A stretch of DNA of 64,000 nucleotides from Streptomyces sp. 130. Lineage in GTDB: Bacteria; Actinomycetota; Actinomycetes; Streptomycetales; Streptomycetaceae. Both the position numbers and the translations under genes were made by a program. Shown here piece by piece: positions 8,431 to 23,504 of the stretch. The notes below the pieces were generated by a model. The model was given only the letters and a program-made list of their open reading frames with translations. It was not told the origin of the DNA and searched no databases. The DNA is taken from contig NZ_VJNO01000017.1 in the NCBI RefSeq assembly GCF_007096885.1, positions 1-64,000 of the forward strand, written 5' to 3'. How positions within the stretch are numbered: the stretch's first letter is position 1; each line of letters begins with the position of its first letter.

Positions 8431-8988
8431 ATGGCAAGGCCCGACAAGGCTGCTGCGGTAGCCGAGCTCGCGGACCAGTTCCGCAGCTCGAACGCCGCCG
8501 TGCTGACCGAGTACCGGGGTCTCACCGTGGCACAGCTCAAGCAGCTGCGCCGTTCGCTCGGTGAGAACGCCCAGTACGCCGTGGTGAAGAACACGCTGAC
8601 CAAGATTGCGGCCAACGAGGCCGGGATCGACACGCTGGACGACCTGTTCGCAGGTCCGACGGCGGTTGCCTTCGTCACCGGTGACCCGGTGGAGTCGGCG
8701 AAGGGTCTTCGTGACTTCGCCAAGGACAACCCGAACCTGATCATCAAGGGCGGTGTCCTTGACGGCAAGGCGCTGTCCGCCGATGACATCAAGCAGCTCG
8801 CGGACCTCGAGTCCCGCGAGGTTCTGCTCGCCAAGCTGGCCGGTGCCATGAAGGGCAAGCAGACTCAGGCTGCGCAGCTCTTCCAGGCGCTGCCGTCGAA
8901 GTTCGTCCGCACCGCGGAAGCGCTTCGCGTCAAGCTGGAGGAGCAGGGCGGTGCCGGTACGCCGGCTCCCGCCGAGGCCGCCGAGTAA
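8431..8988 (+). CDS. rplJ: 50S ribosomal protein L10
   Basis: The 185-residue L10 anchors L7/L12 dimers on the ribosomal stalk and acts as a translational repressor of its own operon. The typical AAVLTEYRGLTVAQLKQLR and the central TAVAFVTGDPV are visible. The C-terminal helix binds L7/L12, and the last residues are Ala/Pro-rich. It starts at ATG 8431 after GGAAGGAGG. Confidence 0.97.
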   Translation: MARPDKAAAVAELADQFRSSNAAVLTEYRGLTVAQLKQLRRSLGENAQYAVVKNTLTKIAANEAGIDTLDDLFAGPTAVAFVTGDPVESAKGLRDFAKDNPNLIIKGGVLDGKALSADDIKQLADLESREVLLAKLAGAMKGKQTQAAQLFQALPSKFVRTAEALRVKLEEQGGAGTPAPAEAAE

Positions 8989-9072
8989 TCACGCTCAGCG
9001 GTCCAGCGGGCACCGTGTACGCCCGCCGACACATACATCCGGCACCTGCCGAATAGTGGAAGGACGCCTGTC

Positions 9073-9456
9073 ATGGCGAAGCTGTCCCAGGAAGACCTGC
9101 TCGCTCAGTTCGAGGAGCTCACCCTCATCGAGCTCGCCGAGTTCGTGAAGGCCTTCGAGGAGAAGTTCGACGTCACCGCCGCCGCGGCCGTCGCCGTCGC
9201 GGGCCCGGTCCAGGGTGGCCCGGCCGCCCCGGCCGAGGACGAGAAGGACGAGTTCGACGTCATCCTCACCGCCGCCGGCGACAAGAAGATCCAGGTCATC
9301 AAGGTCGTGCGCGAGCTGACCTCCCTGGGTCTGAAGGAGGCCAAGGACCTCGTGGACGGCGCCCCGAAGCCCGTCCTCGAGAAGGTCGCCAAGGACGCCG
9401 CGGACAAGGCCGCCGAGGCCCTCAAGGGCGCCGGCGCCTCCGTCGAGGTCAAGTGA
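9073..9456 (+). CDS. rplL: 50S ribosomal protein L7/L12
   Basis: This is the 127-residue stalk protein that recruits translational GTPases. It has an N-terminal dimerization helix pair (about residues 1-33), an Ala/Pro/Gly hinge, and a C-terminal domain with EKDEFDVILTAAGDKKIQVI and the highly conserved GLKEAKDLVDGAPKPV. It is 84 bp after rplJ and in the same operon. Confidence 0.98.
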   Translation: MAKLSQEDLLAQFEELTLIELAEFVKAFEEKFDVTAAAAVAVAGPVQGGPAAPAEDEKDEFDVILTAAGDKKIQVIKVVRELTSLGLKEAKDLVDGAPKPVLEKVAKDAADKAAEALKGAGASVEVK

Positions 9457-9514
9457 CCCAGGGAGTCGTCTGACTCCTCAGGACCCCCGTGCCGCGAGGC
9501 GCGGAGTCACATCG

Positions 9515-9550
9515 CGAAAGGCGATCACCCGTTCGGGTGGTCGCCTTTCG
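9515..9550 (+). terminator. Attenuator-like hairpin after rplL
   Basis: CGAAAGGCGATCACCC pairs with GGGTGGTCGCCTTTCG (16 bp, one G-U, tetraloop GTTC). No T tract follows, so partial termination between rplL and rpoB is likely, as in other bacteria. Confidence 0.6.
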
Positions 9551-9849
9551 GCGTACCGGAGGCGGGTGTCTTGCCCTTCCCGCGTTGACGAGTATGGTGA
9601 TCTTCGCCGTGCGCCTCTCGTGGGGCGTGCGGGCGGTGGTCCGCGGGGCCCGAGGGCGGACGAGGCCGAGGGGGCCCTTGACGAACCGCACGCGGCGCGC
9701 AATTCTCAAGGCGCGTCGCCGAATCGATCCGAATCCGAGGCATGGATCGACGGCGGAGCGGGCAGTAAAGAAGGGCGCACCTCGCGCAGGGCTGGACAAG
9801 GTGTTGAGAAGAGCTGTTGAGAGCAACGTGGGTCTCTGATAACCCCGAC

Positions 9850-9878
9850 TGGACATCAGTGTGGCACTTGGCTACACT
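9850..9878 (+). promoter_or_regulatory. Predicted rpoB promoter
   Basis: TGGACA (9850-9855) and TACACT (9873-9878) have an optimal 17-bp spacer and lie 162 bp upstream of the rpoB start codon. It is a strong match to the vegetative (HrdB) consensus. Confidence 0.65.
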
Positions 9879-10040
9879 GACCCTTTGCGCTGCCTGTTAG
9901 CTGCTCCCTGCCCGTCACCAGGGGCATACCCATCTTGAGCATCGTGGACCGAGCATCCCTGACCTGGGATTTTCTGCCCTCATGTCCAATTTGGGACCGG
10001 TACGCGCGTAGTGAGTCCGAGCCCTCGGAAGGACCCCCTC

Positions 10041-13526
<3,486 letters not shown>

Positions 13527-13656
13527 CGGGTTGGCCGGCCGGATCTCCGTGATCCGGCCGGCTCTCCCCGGACCCGTTCAGACCATTGCTGAAGTGCCCC
13601 GATTCACTCGCGTGACGCGAGGGGGCTCGAACCCCCGAAAGAGGGATTGACGACAA

Positions 13657-17556
<3,900 letters not shown>

Positions 17557-17577
17557 GCGAGTCGCTTGATACGCCCG

Positions 17578-17612
17578 GAGGGCGGTCACCCCGGCATCGG
17601 GGTGGCCGCCCT
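17578..17612 (+). terminator. rpoBC terminator, possibly bidirectional
   Basis: GAGGGCGGTCACCCC pairs with GGGGTGGCCGCCCTT around a GGCATC loop. It lies between the rpoC stop and the end of the convergent M48 protease gene. Confidence 0.75.
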
Positions 17613-17635
17613 TCGGCGTGCCCGGCTCGCGCGGT

Positions 17636-18688
17636 TCAGCGGTCCGGGGCCAGGAACGGGCGGAGGCGGTGCACGCGGGTCGCGTAGTCCGGGTGAGAGG
17701 CCAGCAGGTGCGCGGCCGGGCCCGGACTGGCGCCGCCCATTCCCGTCATGGCCGGCCCGGTGCCCGGGTGCGCGGGGTGCCGGCCCTCCTCCATGGCGAG
17801 CAGGACCTCCGTGAGCGTGGGCGCGAAGCCGAGCGAGGCGGCGTGCAGGTCCGCCCGCAGCTCGGCGCGTCGGCTCAGCGCCGCTGCGGCGTAAGGCAGG
17901 GCGAGCAGCACCAGCGGTGCCGCGCCCAGCACGATCGCCGCCGGTCCGAGCAGCACGACGCCGCACCCGGCGATCAGCGCCGCGGTGGCCACCGTGCCGA
18001 GCCGCGCGGCCCGGCCGCCGGCGCCGAGAAGTACCGCACGTCCGGCCCGGAACGCCGTGCGGGCGGGCAGCGTGTACCAGCGTCCGGCCAGCGTGGACCA
18101 GCTGTGGCCGCCCGTGTGATGGCCCAGTTCGTGGGCGAGTACGGCCGCGAGCTGGGCGCTCGACAGGTTCTCCAGGGCGAACCGGGTCACGCCGACGATG
18201 TGCCCGGCAGCCGCGTACGCGTTGAGGTTCGGGGTGTCCTCCACCCAGAGGCGGTAGCGCTCGCCCTCGACGCCCGCCCGTCCCGTCACCTCGCGCCAGA
18301 CCGGGTCCAGCCGGGCGCGCTCCCGGGGGAGGGGGTAGCGGAGGCCCAGGACGTACCGGGCGTACAGGTCCTCCGCCGGCCGGTGGAAGACGAGCAGGCC
18401 GGACGCCAGCCAGACCAGGGCGGGGAGCCAGTACGGCACCCTCCAGGCGAGGTCGAGGAGCCGCCCGACGGCGAGGAGCGCTCCCAGGCTGAACGCGAAG
18501 GCGGGGAGGTGGAGCGCCAGTCCGCCCAGTGCGGTGGCGTCCGCGCGTCGTCGGCGCGCGGCGAGATGCAGCCGGGTCCCGGGGGCGTGGCGGTATTCGA
18601 GATCGTCCACCGCGTCGGGGCCGGCGATTTCCGGGGGGACCGCCCCGTATGGGGCGGCGGGGTGGTCCGGGTCGGGGTGCTGGGGCAT
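17636..18688 (-). CDS. M48 family (HtpX-like) zinc metalloprotease
   Basis: This is a 350-residue membrane protease. Two or three hydrophobic helices (about residues 54-100) precede the catalytic domain. HELGHH (H186, E187, H190) is the zinc site, preceded by the family-typical PNLNAYAAAG. The third ligand lies in RRAELRADLHAASLG, after another hydrophobic pair (about 225-270). It starts 27 bp after the PycTM-like gene and is the last gene of the cyclase operon. M48 proteases usually degrade membrane proteins; here it may process the effector or the SPFH-like partner (inference). Confidence 0.8.
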   Translation of the reverse strand: MPQHPDPDHPAAPYGAVPPEIAGPDAVDDLEYRHAPGTRLHLAARRRRADATALGGLALHLPAFAFSLGALLAVGRLLDLAWRVPYWLPALVWLASGLLVFHRPAEDLYARYVLGLRYPLPRERARLDPVWREVTGRAGVEGERYRLWVEDTPNLNAYAAAGHIVGVTRFALENLSSAQLAAVLAHELGHHTGGHSWSTLAGRWYTLPARTAFRAGRAVLLGAGGRAARLGTVATAALIAGCGVVLLGPAAIVLGAAPLVLLALPYAAAALSRRAELRADLHAASLGFAPTLTEVLLAMEEGRHPAHPGTGPAMTGMGGASPGPAAHLLASHPDYATRVHRLRPFLAPDR

Positions 18689-18715
18689 GTCCGTCCTCGG
18701 GTCGTGGGGGTGAGG

Positions 18716-19225
18716 TCAGCCGATGACCACGGAAACGGGGAGCAGCAGAGCGCCCAGGCAGAACGCGGCCAGTCCGGCCCGGATCCACTGGTGCTTGCGC
18801 AACGCGATCCGGCTGGTCTCGGCGAGGGCCGCCAGGAGGGCGGGCATCGGCAGTCGTTCCGTGTCGGCGAGAGCCTGCGGGAGGCGGTTCAGCCGCACGG
18901 CCCGCTGGATGTCCCCGAAGTAGGTGAGGGGAGCGCCGGGTCCTGCGCCGCGGACCCGGTAGCGCGGTACGACGGCCATCAGGAGGCACAGCAGGGCGAT
19001 GGCCAGGACGGTGATTCCCGTCCACCAGAGGGCGGAACCCCAGCCGGACAGGCGGCTCGAAGGCCACCTCGTGCCGGCCAGGATTCCGCAGACCAGGCCC
19101 GAGCTGATGCCGAGGGCGGCCACCACGACGGCCGCCTTGCTGTCGGCGCGGGCGATCTCGGTGCGGAGGTCGGCGAGAAGTCGTGACGCGGCCTCCGCGC
19201 CGGGCGCGGGGTCCGGGGCGGTCAT
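18716..19225 (-). CDS. Pycsar-type transmembrane effector (PycTM-like)
   Basis: This 169-residue protein has an N-terminal helix EIARADSKAAVVVAALGISS leading into a first membrane segment (about 31-50), a second at 67-86 and a third at 149-168. The ADSKA start, the TYFGDIQRAV middle motif and the late K-H-Q-W-I-R before the last helix are the pattern of PycTM, the membrane-disrupting effector of Pycsar systems, which is activated by cyclic pyrimidine nucleotides. The ATG overlaps the stop of the preceding gene (ATGA), so translation is coupled. The assignment rests on pattern recognition, with no alignment run. Confidence 0.65.
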   Translation of the reverse strand: MTAPDPAPGAEAASRLLADLRTEIARADSKAAVVVAALGISSGLVCGILAGTRWPSSRLSGWGSALWWTGITVLAIALLCLLMAVVPRYRVRGAGPGAPLTYFGDIQRAVRLNRLPQALADTERLPMPALLAALAETSRIALRKHQWIRAGLAAFCLGALLLPVSVVIG

Positions 19226-20397
19226 GGCACGTCCTTGGGCAGGTACACATCCTGCTCGTGGGCGGGTGCCGCCGTGGCTGGCTGCTGCCGGGGCTCGGGG
19301 ACCTGTGGCCCCGGGACCGTCGCCTCGGGCTCGTCGGGCCACTCGGCGGACAGGGGCAGCCGGGGCGCGGGGGCTCCTCGGCCCGTCTCGTCGGCCGGCA
19401 GCTGGTGGTTCAGGATGTCGTGCAGGGCACGCAGGGCGAGGTTCTTGGGACCTTCGAGCTCGTACCCCTCGACGTTGTCGCTGTTGAGCAGTTGGGTGAC
19501 CATGTCCGCCTTGGCGCGGATCATGCTCAGCTGGTCCTGGCGAAGACTCTGCATGACCAGCCGGGAGTCCTCCGGGTGCTCGGCGAGGTGCAGGGCCCAG
19601 GCCCGGACTCCGCCCTGTTCCAGTTGGCGCTGGTAGAAGTCGACCTTGGCGAGTTCGGCGTCCTGCAACTCCGTACGCCACTTCTGCTTCTGGAGGAGCA
19701 GTGCCTGCTGCTGCTCGCCGTACGCCAGGGCGCGGTGGGTCGTCTCGAAGTCGAGGGCCATGGCCCGGCGTTCCTTGTGGACCTTCTCCACGGCGTCGTG
19801 GTCGATTCGTTGCATGCGCCTCTCGTGTTCGATGTTGTCCTGGTCCCGGTGCAGCCGCATCGTCCAGGTGACGAGGAGCCCCGCCTGCGCGCCCAGCGGG
19901 CCCCGGGCCTGTACCGCGCGGAGGACTTCGGCTTCCGCCTGGGTGCTGCTGGTGATGGCGAAACGGCGCGTGACGTCGCGGGCGGCCCGCTCCAGCTCGC
20001 CCAGCAGCAGTCGCGGTACGTCGCGGTGTCTCGATGCGACGAAGACCGCTGGATCGCCCACCTGCCAGCTCAACTCGATGACGCTGTCGAACTGGAGGGC
20101 GTCGTTCCTGCTGGGGAGCGCAAGTCTCGCGCGGACGGGATGGACGCCCATGTCCACCTCGTACACGGCGGTGTAGCGCTTGCTGATGATCTCTGCCCGC
20201 GTCGGCCGGATCGGTGGCAAGGACGTGCGGTAGCCGCCGGAGGGGGTCGCGAACACCAGGGCGTGGTCGATGCGGGTGAGCCTGCGGGGAACGAAGCCGA
20301 GTCGGGTGATCTGGCGTACGGTCAGCACCGGATCGGTGAGCGGCGTATGGCGGCCGGCGGGCTGCTCCCACTCGGGAGGACCGTGGAACGGGTTCAT
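19222..20397 (-). CDS. SPFH/band-7-like protein with coiled coil
   Basis: This is a 391-residue protein with no catalytic motif. Residues about 50-150 have a beta-rich region with SVIELSWQVGDPAVFV followed by DVPRLLLGELERAARDVTRR. This resembles SPFH domains (V-x-W-R-V-x-D-P, then a helical LRxxxxR segment). Residues about 185-270 are charged and Gln-rich, predicted coiled coil. The tail is Pro-rich. No membrane helix is obvious, so it may be peripheral. It starts after AGGAGG and lies 30 bp after the P-loop gene. It may scaffold a membrane microdomain for the effector and protease. It could instead be a lineage-specific protein. Confidence 0.5.
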   Translation of the reverse strand: MNPFHGPPEWEQPAGRHTPLTDPVLTVRQITRLGFVPRRLTRIDHALVFATPSGGYRTSLPPIRPTRAEIISKRYTAVYEVDMGVHPVRARLALPSRNDALQFDSVIELSWQVGDPAVFVASRHRDVPRLLLGELERAARDVTRRFAITSSTQAEAEVLRAVQARGPLGAQAGLLVTWTMRLHRDQDNIEHERRMQRIDHDAVEKVHKERRAMALDFETTHRALAYGEQQQALLLQKQKWRTELQDAELAKVDFYQRQLEQGGVRAWALHLAEHPEDSRLVMQSLRQDQLSMIRAKADMVTQLLNSDNVEGYELEGPKNLALRALHDILNHQLPADETGRGAPAPRLPLSAEWPDEPEATVPGPQVPEPRQQPATAAPAHEQDVYLPKDVP

Positions 20398-20427
20398 GTC
20401 GGCTTGCCTCCTGTGTTCGGTCGGGAT

Positions 20428-22605
20428 TCAGGGCGTCGGCAGCGAGGCCAGCAGGCGCTGCGCGACGGGCGTGGGTGTGCCGTCGCCGCCGGGGAGCGTG
20501 CGCAGCAGGTGGCTGATGCGCCGGCGCTCCGGCTCGTCCACGGAAAGACCGCCCAGCAGGTGGGCGAGCGCGCTTTCGCTTCCGGGTGCGCCTTCGGCCG
20601 AGAGCACCCACCGGCTCAGCACGTCCAGGGCGCGTTTGCGGTGGTCGCGGTCGTTCAGTGCCGTCCGCATGAGCAGTCGGATGCCCGCCGCCGCGGGGGC
20701 GGGCGTCGTGAGCGACTCCGCGTACCAGTCCAGGACCAGGGGCCGGCCCTTCGGGGCACCGCGCTCGGTGCGTCCGCAGGCGCCGAGGAAGCCGTTCATG
20801 GTGAGGTCCCCCATGCGCTGGTCGCGTACCTGGGTCCTCAGGAGCTCGTCCAGCACCTGGTCCTTCGCCGTGGAGAGCAGGAGGAGCTCCACCGACTCGG
20901 CCAGCGCCGAGCCCAGTTGTCCGTCGTCCTGACCACCGGACTCGTCCGGCTCGTCCCGGTCCTCCCGGTGTGCCGCGGTGCGCAGGGCGGCCAGGGTCTC
21001 GACCGGTCGCTCGGGTCCGATGAGCCCGTGCGTGCGGATGGCGACCCAGCGGAGGTGGGGTGCCTGGCTGTCGCACCAGGCGTCGAGGATCTCGGGCACG
21101 TTCGGAGTGCCGATGCGATGCGCGAGGGCCAGGGCGTGCACGGCGACGGTCCGGGGGCCGTACAGCGGGGACGCCGCCCACGGCTCGATGACGAGTGCCA
21201 TGGCGGAGGGAAGGTCGGTGTGGGCCAGCACGGCGACCGTGGAGGACGCGCGGGTGCGAACGAGTGGCCTGCCGTCCTTCGCCAGTTCCTGCAGCCACTG
21301 CACCAGGGCCGGTCGGGCCGAGGGATGCCCGGTCCACACCTCGCGCAGGAGGACGAGCGAGGTCCGGTCGTCCCGGAAGGCTGCCTTCACCTGCCGTACC
21401 GGACCCCACTCGGTGGGCTCGTCGGCCTCATAGCGGCGGGCCCGCGCGCGTTGGAGGCGTCTGCCGATGTGCGTACCGAACACGGGTACGGCGGCGGGGA
21501 GCTGGGAGTCCGCTGTCTCCTGCAGGCGTGCGTAGAGCCGGTCGCTGACCTCGGCCGTCAGCGCATACGGCCCGTCGTCGAACGCCGCGAGCGCGATGAG
21601 GAAGGACTTCTCCCGCAGGTGCAGCACGCTGTCGTCCTCCTCGAACCACTCCCGGACCTGGTCTTCGAGGGCTCGCAACGAGAAGTTGTCGACCTGCTCC
21701 CCGCTGACGTCCCCGGCCGCGAACCCGATCAGTTCGGACGCGAACGCGGAGGTCTCGCGGGGCTGGTGGTCGCGTGCGAGGAACTCCGTGACCACCGGCA
21801 GGGCCAGCAGGTCGGCGATGGTGTGCTCGTCGAGCCGGGTCCGCAGGTGCGCGGAGAGTACGTCAGCCGGCGCGGGCGGCTGCCAGGCTCGGGCCTCGAC
21901 GTCCTCCAGGTGCGCCTTTGGCCCGACCGTGATCACCATGTACGCGTCCCGCCGGCCGAGCCGGTCGCGCAGAGCCAGCAGATCAACGTCCCGTAACGGC
22001 TTGTTTCCGTCGGTCTCCAGGTCGCACAGGAGGTGGCCCTTCGCCCCGGTGTCCTCGTCGCCGTCCGGAAGAAGGGAGTGCGGTGCGGTGTCCCGGGCCA
22101 GTGAACGCACCGGAGAGAGACCGAGGCGGTGCAGCAGCATCAGTGCGGCGGTACGCCGGCCCGAGGACTGGGGCCCGCTGAGCACGAGCACGCGTTCCTC
22201 GTGCAGCTGCTCGACGAGCGCCGCGAAGGCCGGGCCCGGGTCGGCGAAGCACGCGGCGATCCCGCTCAGCGTGGCAGCGCGGATCTCGCCCGAGGAACCG
22301 GCGGCCGACGGGCCGCCGAACCCGTAGTGGACGTGGGTCCTGGCGTCCACATGGACGTCACCGTGGAAGGAGCCGCCCCCGATCCCGTGGTTGACGCCGC
22401 CCAGCACGCCACCGGTCAGCCGCGTCTGCGCACCGAACGCCATGGTGCGCGGGACGTGGTCCTCCAGGTCCCGGCGAGCCGCCCACGCCTCCTGCGGCCG
22501 GTCCGGCGCAACGGCGTCGGCGGCCTCGTCCGCGTGGCCGGCGGGCGCGGAGGCCGGTGACTGCTCCTCCTCGGCCGGACGACGGGGATCGGACTCGCCG
22601 CTCAC
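20428..22605 (-). CDS. Degenerate P-loop NTPase with HEAT-like repeats
   Basis: This 725-residue protein starts at a GTG overlapping the cyclase stop (GTGA). Residues 1-60 are acidic and Pro/Ala-rich. Residues 65-84 carry the motif NHGIGGGSFHGDV shared with the cyclase. A P-loop-like GPQSSGRRT (144-152) has Arg where the Walker lysine should be, followed by a Walker-B-like GHLLCDL, so ATP hydrolysis is doubtful. The C-terminal half is helical with HEAT-like repeats, similar in layout to STAND/sensor proteins of conflict systems. Codon 204 (21994-21996) is TTA, so translation should need the bldA tRNA. Role inferred: sensor or regulator of the cyclase. Confidence 0.6.
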   Translation of the reverse strand: MSGESDPRRPAEEEQSPASAPAGHADEAADAVAPDRPQEAWAARRDLEDHVPRTMAFGAQTRLTGGVLGGVNHGIGGGSFHGDVHVDARTHVHYGFGGPSAAGSSGEIRAATLSGIAACFADPGPAFAALVEQLHEERVLVLSGPQSSGRRTAALMLLHRLGLSPVRSLARDTAPHSLLPDGDEDTGAKGHLLCDLETDGNKPLRDVDLLALRDRLGRRDAYMVITVGPKAHLEDVEARAWQPPAPADVLSAHLRTRLDEHTIADLLALPVVTEFLARDHQPRETSAFASELIGFAAGDVSGEQVDNFSLRALEDQVREWFEEDDSVLHLREKSFLIALAAFDDGPYALTAEVSDRLYARLQETADSQLPAAVPVFGTHIGRRLQRARARRYEADEPTEWGPVRQVKAAFRDDRTSLVLLREVWTGHPSARPALVQWLQELAKDGRPLVRTRASSTVAVLAHTDLPSAMALVIEPWAASPLYGPRTVAVHALALAHRIGTPNVPEILDAWCDSQAPHLRWVAIRTHGLIGPERPVETLAALRTAAHREDRDEPDESGGQDDGQLGSALAESVELLLLSTAKDQVLDELLRTQVRDQRMGDLTMNGFLGACGRTERGAPKGRPLVLDWYAESLTTPAPAAAGIRLLMRTALNDRDHRKRALDVLSRWVLSAEGAPGSESALAHLLGGLSVDEPERRRISHLLRTLPGGDGTPTPVAQRLLASLPTP

Positions 22606-23396
22606 CCCCGGTCCCCGCGGTCGCTGCCGAACCGCACGTCGCCGTGGAAGACGCCGCCGCCGATGCCGTGGTTGTCGCCGCCGAAGACGCCGCCGTTCAC
22701 CGTCGCCCCGCCGAGGCCGAACGTGGACGCGGGCGCGGGCGCGGGGGCCGGGTGCGGCGGGGGCTGCTGACGCGTCGGGCCGGGGGCGGCGGCATCGGCC
22801 TCGGGGGCGGGCACCGGGGCCCAGGACCCCGGGCTGTGCAGCCAGGCCGGCAGGGGCCCGTTCTTGCTGTCCGCGGTGACGGCGTGGAACTCGTCGGCCG
22901 ACACCCCGGCGTGGTTGTGCCGCACGACGCCCTGGTAGACGGTCTCCGACACGGCCAGCACGAAGTCGTCGCCCGGCCTGGCCCGCAGCGCCTGCCGCAG
23001 TACGTCCGCGTCGAGCAGCCGGCACGCGTGGTTGAGGTCGGACCCCACCCAGCCGCCGCCACCGTCGACGGCGACGAACCCGGACGCGACGACTCCGCGC
23101 AGCCTCATCTGCGCGGAGCTGGATGCCCTGCGGTTCAACGCCCGCAGCTCCGCCGGTACGAAAGTGAGGAGCGTACGCAGCAGCGCGGTCGACGAAGCGT
23201 TGGAGTCGATCAGCTCCATCACGCTGTCGCCCCGGTCGGCCCGCCGCCGCAAGGTCATTTCGATGCCCGCGTCCAGCAGGGCGCGGTCGGCGAGCTCGAA
23301 CAGCATCCGGCGCAGGTACGCCTGCTCCACGTCATCGCGTTCGCTGAACTTCTCGATGTCGAGGAGAAGGATGGTGCTGTGCACGGGGTGGGACAT
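22602..23396 (-). CDS. Class III nucleotidyl cyclase-like protein (PycC-like)
   Basis: This is a 264-residue protein. ILLLDIEKFSERDD (D13) and RADRGDSVMELI (D57) match the two metal-binding aspartates of class III cyclases. GSDLNHACRLLD (N122, R126) matches the transition-state Asn/Arg segment VNxAxRL. All catalytic positions I can judge are kept, so it is probably active. Which cyclic nucleotide it makes cannot be read from sequence; uridylate or cytidylate would fit Pycsar. The C-terminus is Pro-rich (about 190-225) and ends in the glycine/histidine motif repeated in the next gene. ATG 23396 was chosen over an ATG 36 bp upstream because GAGAGG precedes it. Confidence 0.7.
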   Translation of the reverse strand: MSHPVHSTILLLDIEKFSERDDVEQAYLRRMLFELADRALLDAGIEMTLRRRADRGDSVMELIDSNASSTALLRTLLTFVPAELRALNRRASSSAQMRLRGVVASGFVAVDGGGGWVGSDLNHACRLLDADVLRQALRARPGDDFVLAVSETVYQGVVRHNHAGVSADEFHAVTADSKNGPLPAWLHSPGSWAPVPAPEADAAAPGPTRQQPPPHPAPAPAPASTFGLGGATVNGGVFGGDNHGIGGGVFHGDVRFGSDRGDRG

Positions 23397-23484
23397 GGGA
23401 GTACCGCCTCTCGCCGTCGGCTGGGTCGGCAAGAGCCTGCCGCCGGCGGGGCCGCGGCGATGAGGGCGTATGACGCACTCGCAC

Positions 23485-23500
23485 TGTGACAGCGTGCACA
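23485..23500. promoter_or_regulatory. CRP-type operator TGTGA-N6-GCACA
   Basis: The 16-bp site TGTGACAGCGTGCACA differs by one base from the CRP/Vfr consensus TGTGA-N6-TCACA. It lies in the 108-bp gap between the crp-like gene and the cyclase gene. The adjacent Crp-family protein, bound to the cyclase product, is the natural candidate ligand. Confidence 0.55.
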
Positions 23501-23504
23501 GACG

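Larger units (their letters stand above)
9457..10040 (+). other. rplL-rpoB intergenic leader (584 bp)
   Basis: No credible gene lies here. The region holds a hairpin (9515-9550), a promoter (9850-9878), and a long transcribed stretch before the rpoB start. This indicates that rpoBC is both partly read through from the L10 operon and separately promoted. Confidence 0.6.

Noticed and set aside
10011..10040. GTG at 10011 as rpoB start
   Set aside because: It would add ten residues not found in Streptomyces RpoB and lacks a ribosome-binding site; TTG 10041 has one and gives 1161 residues.
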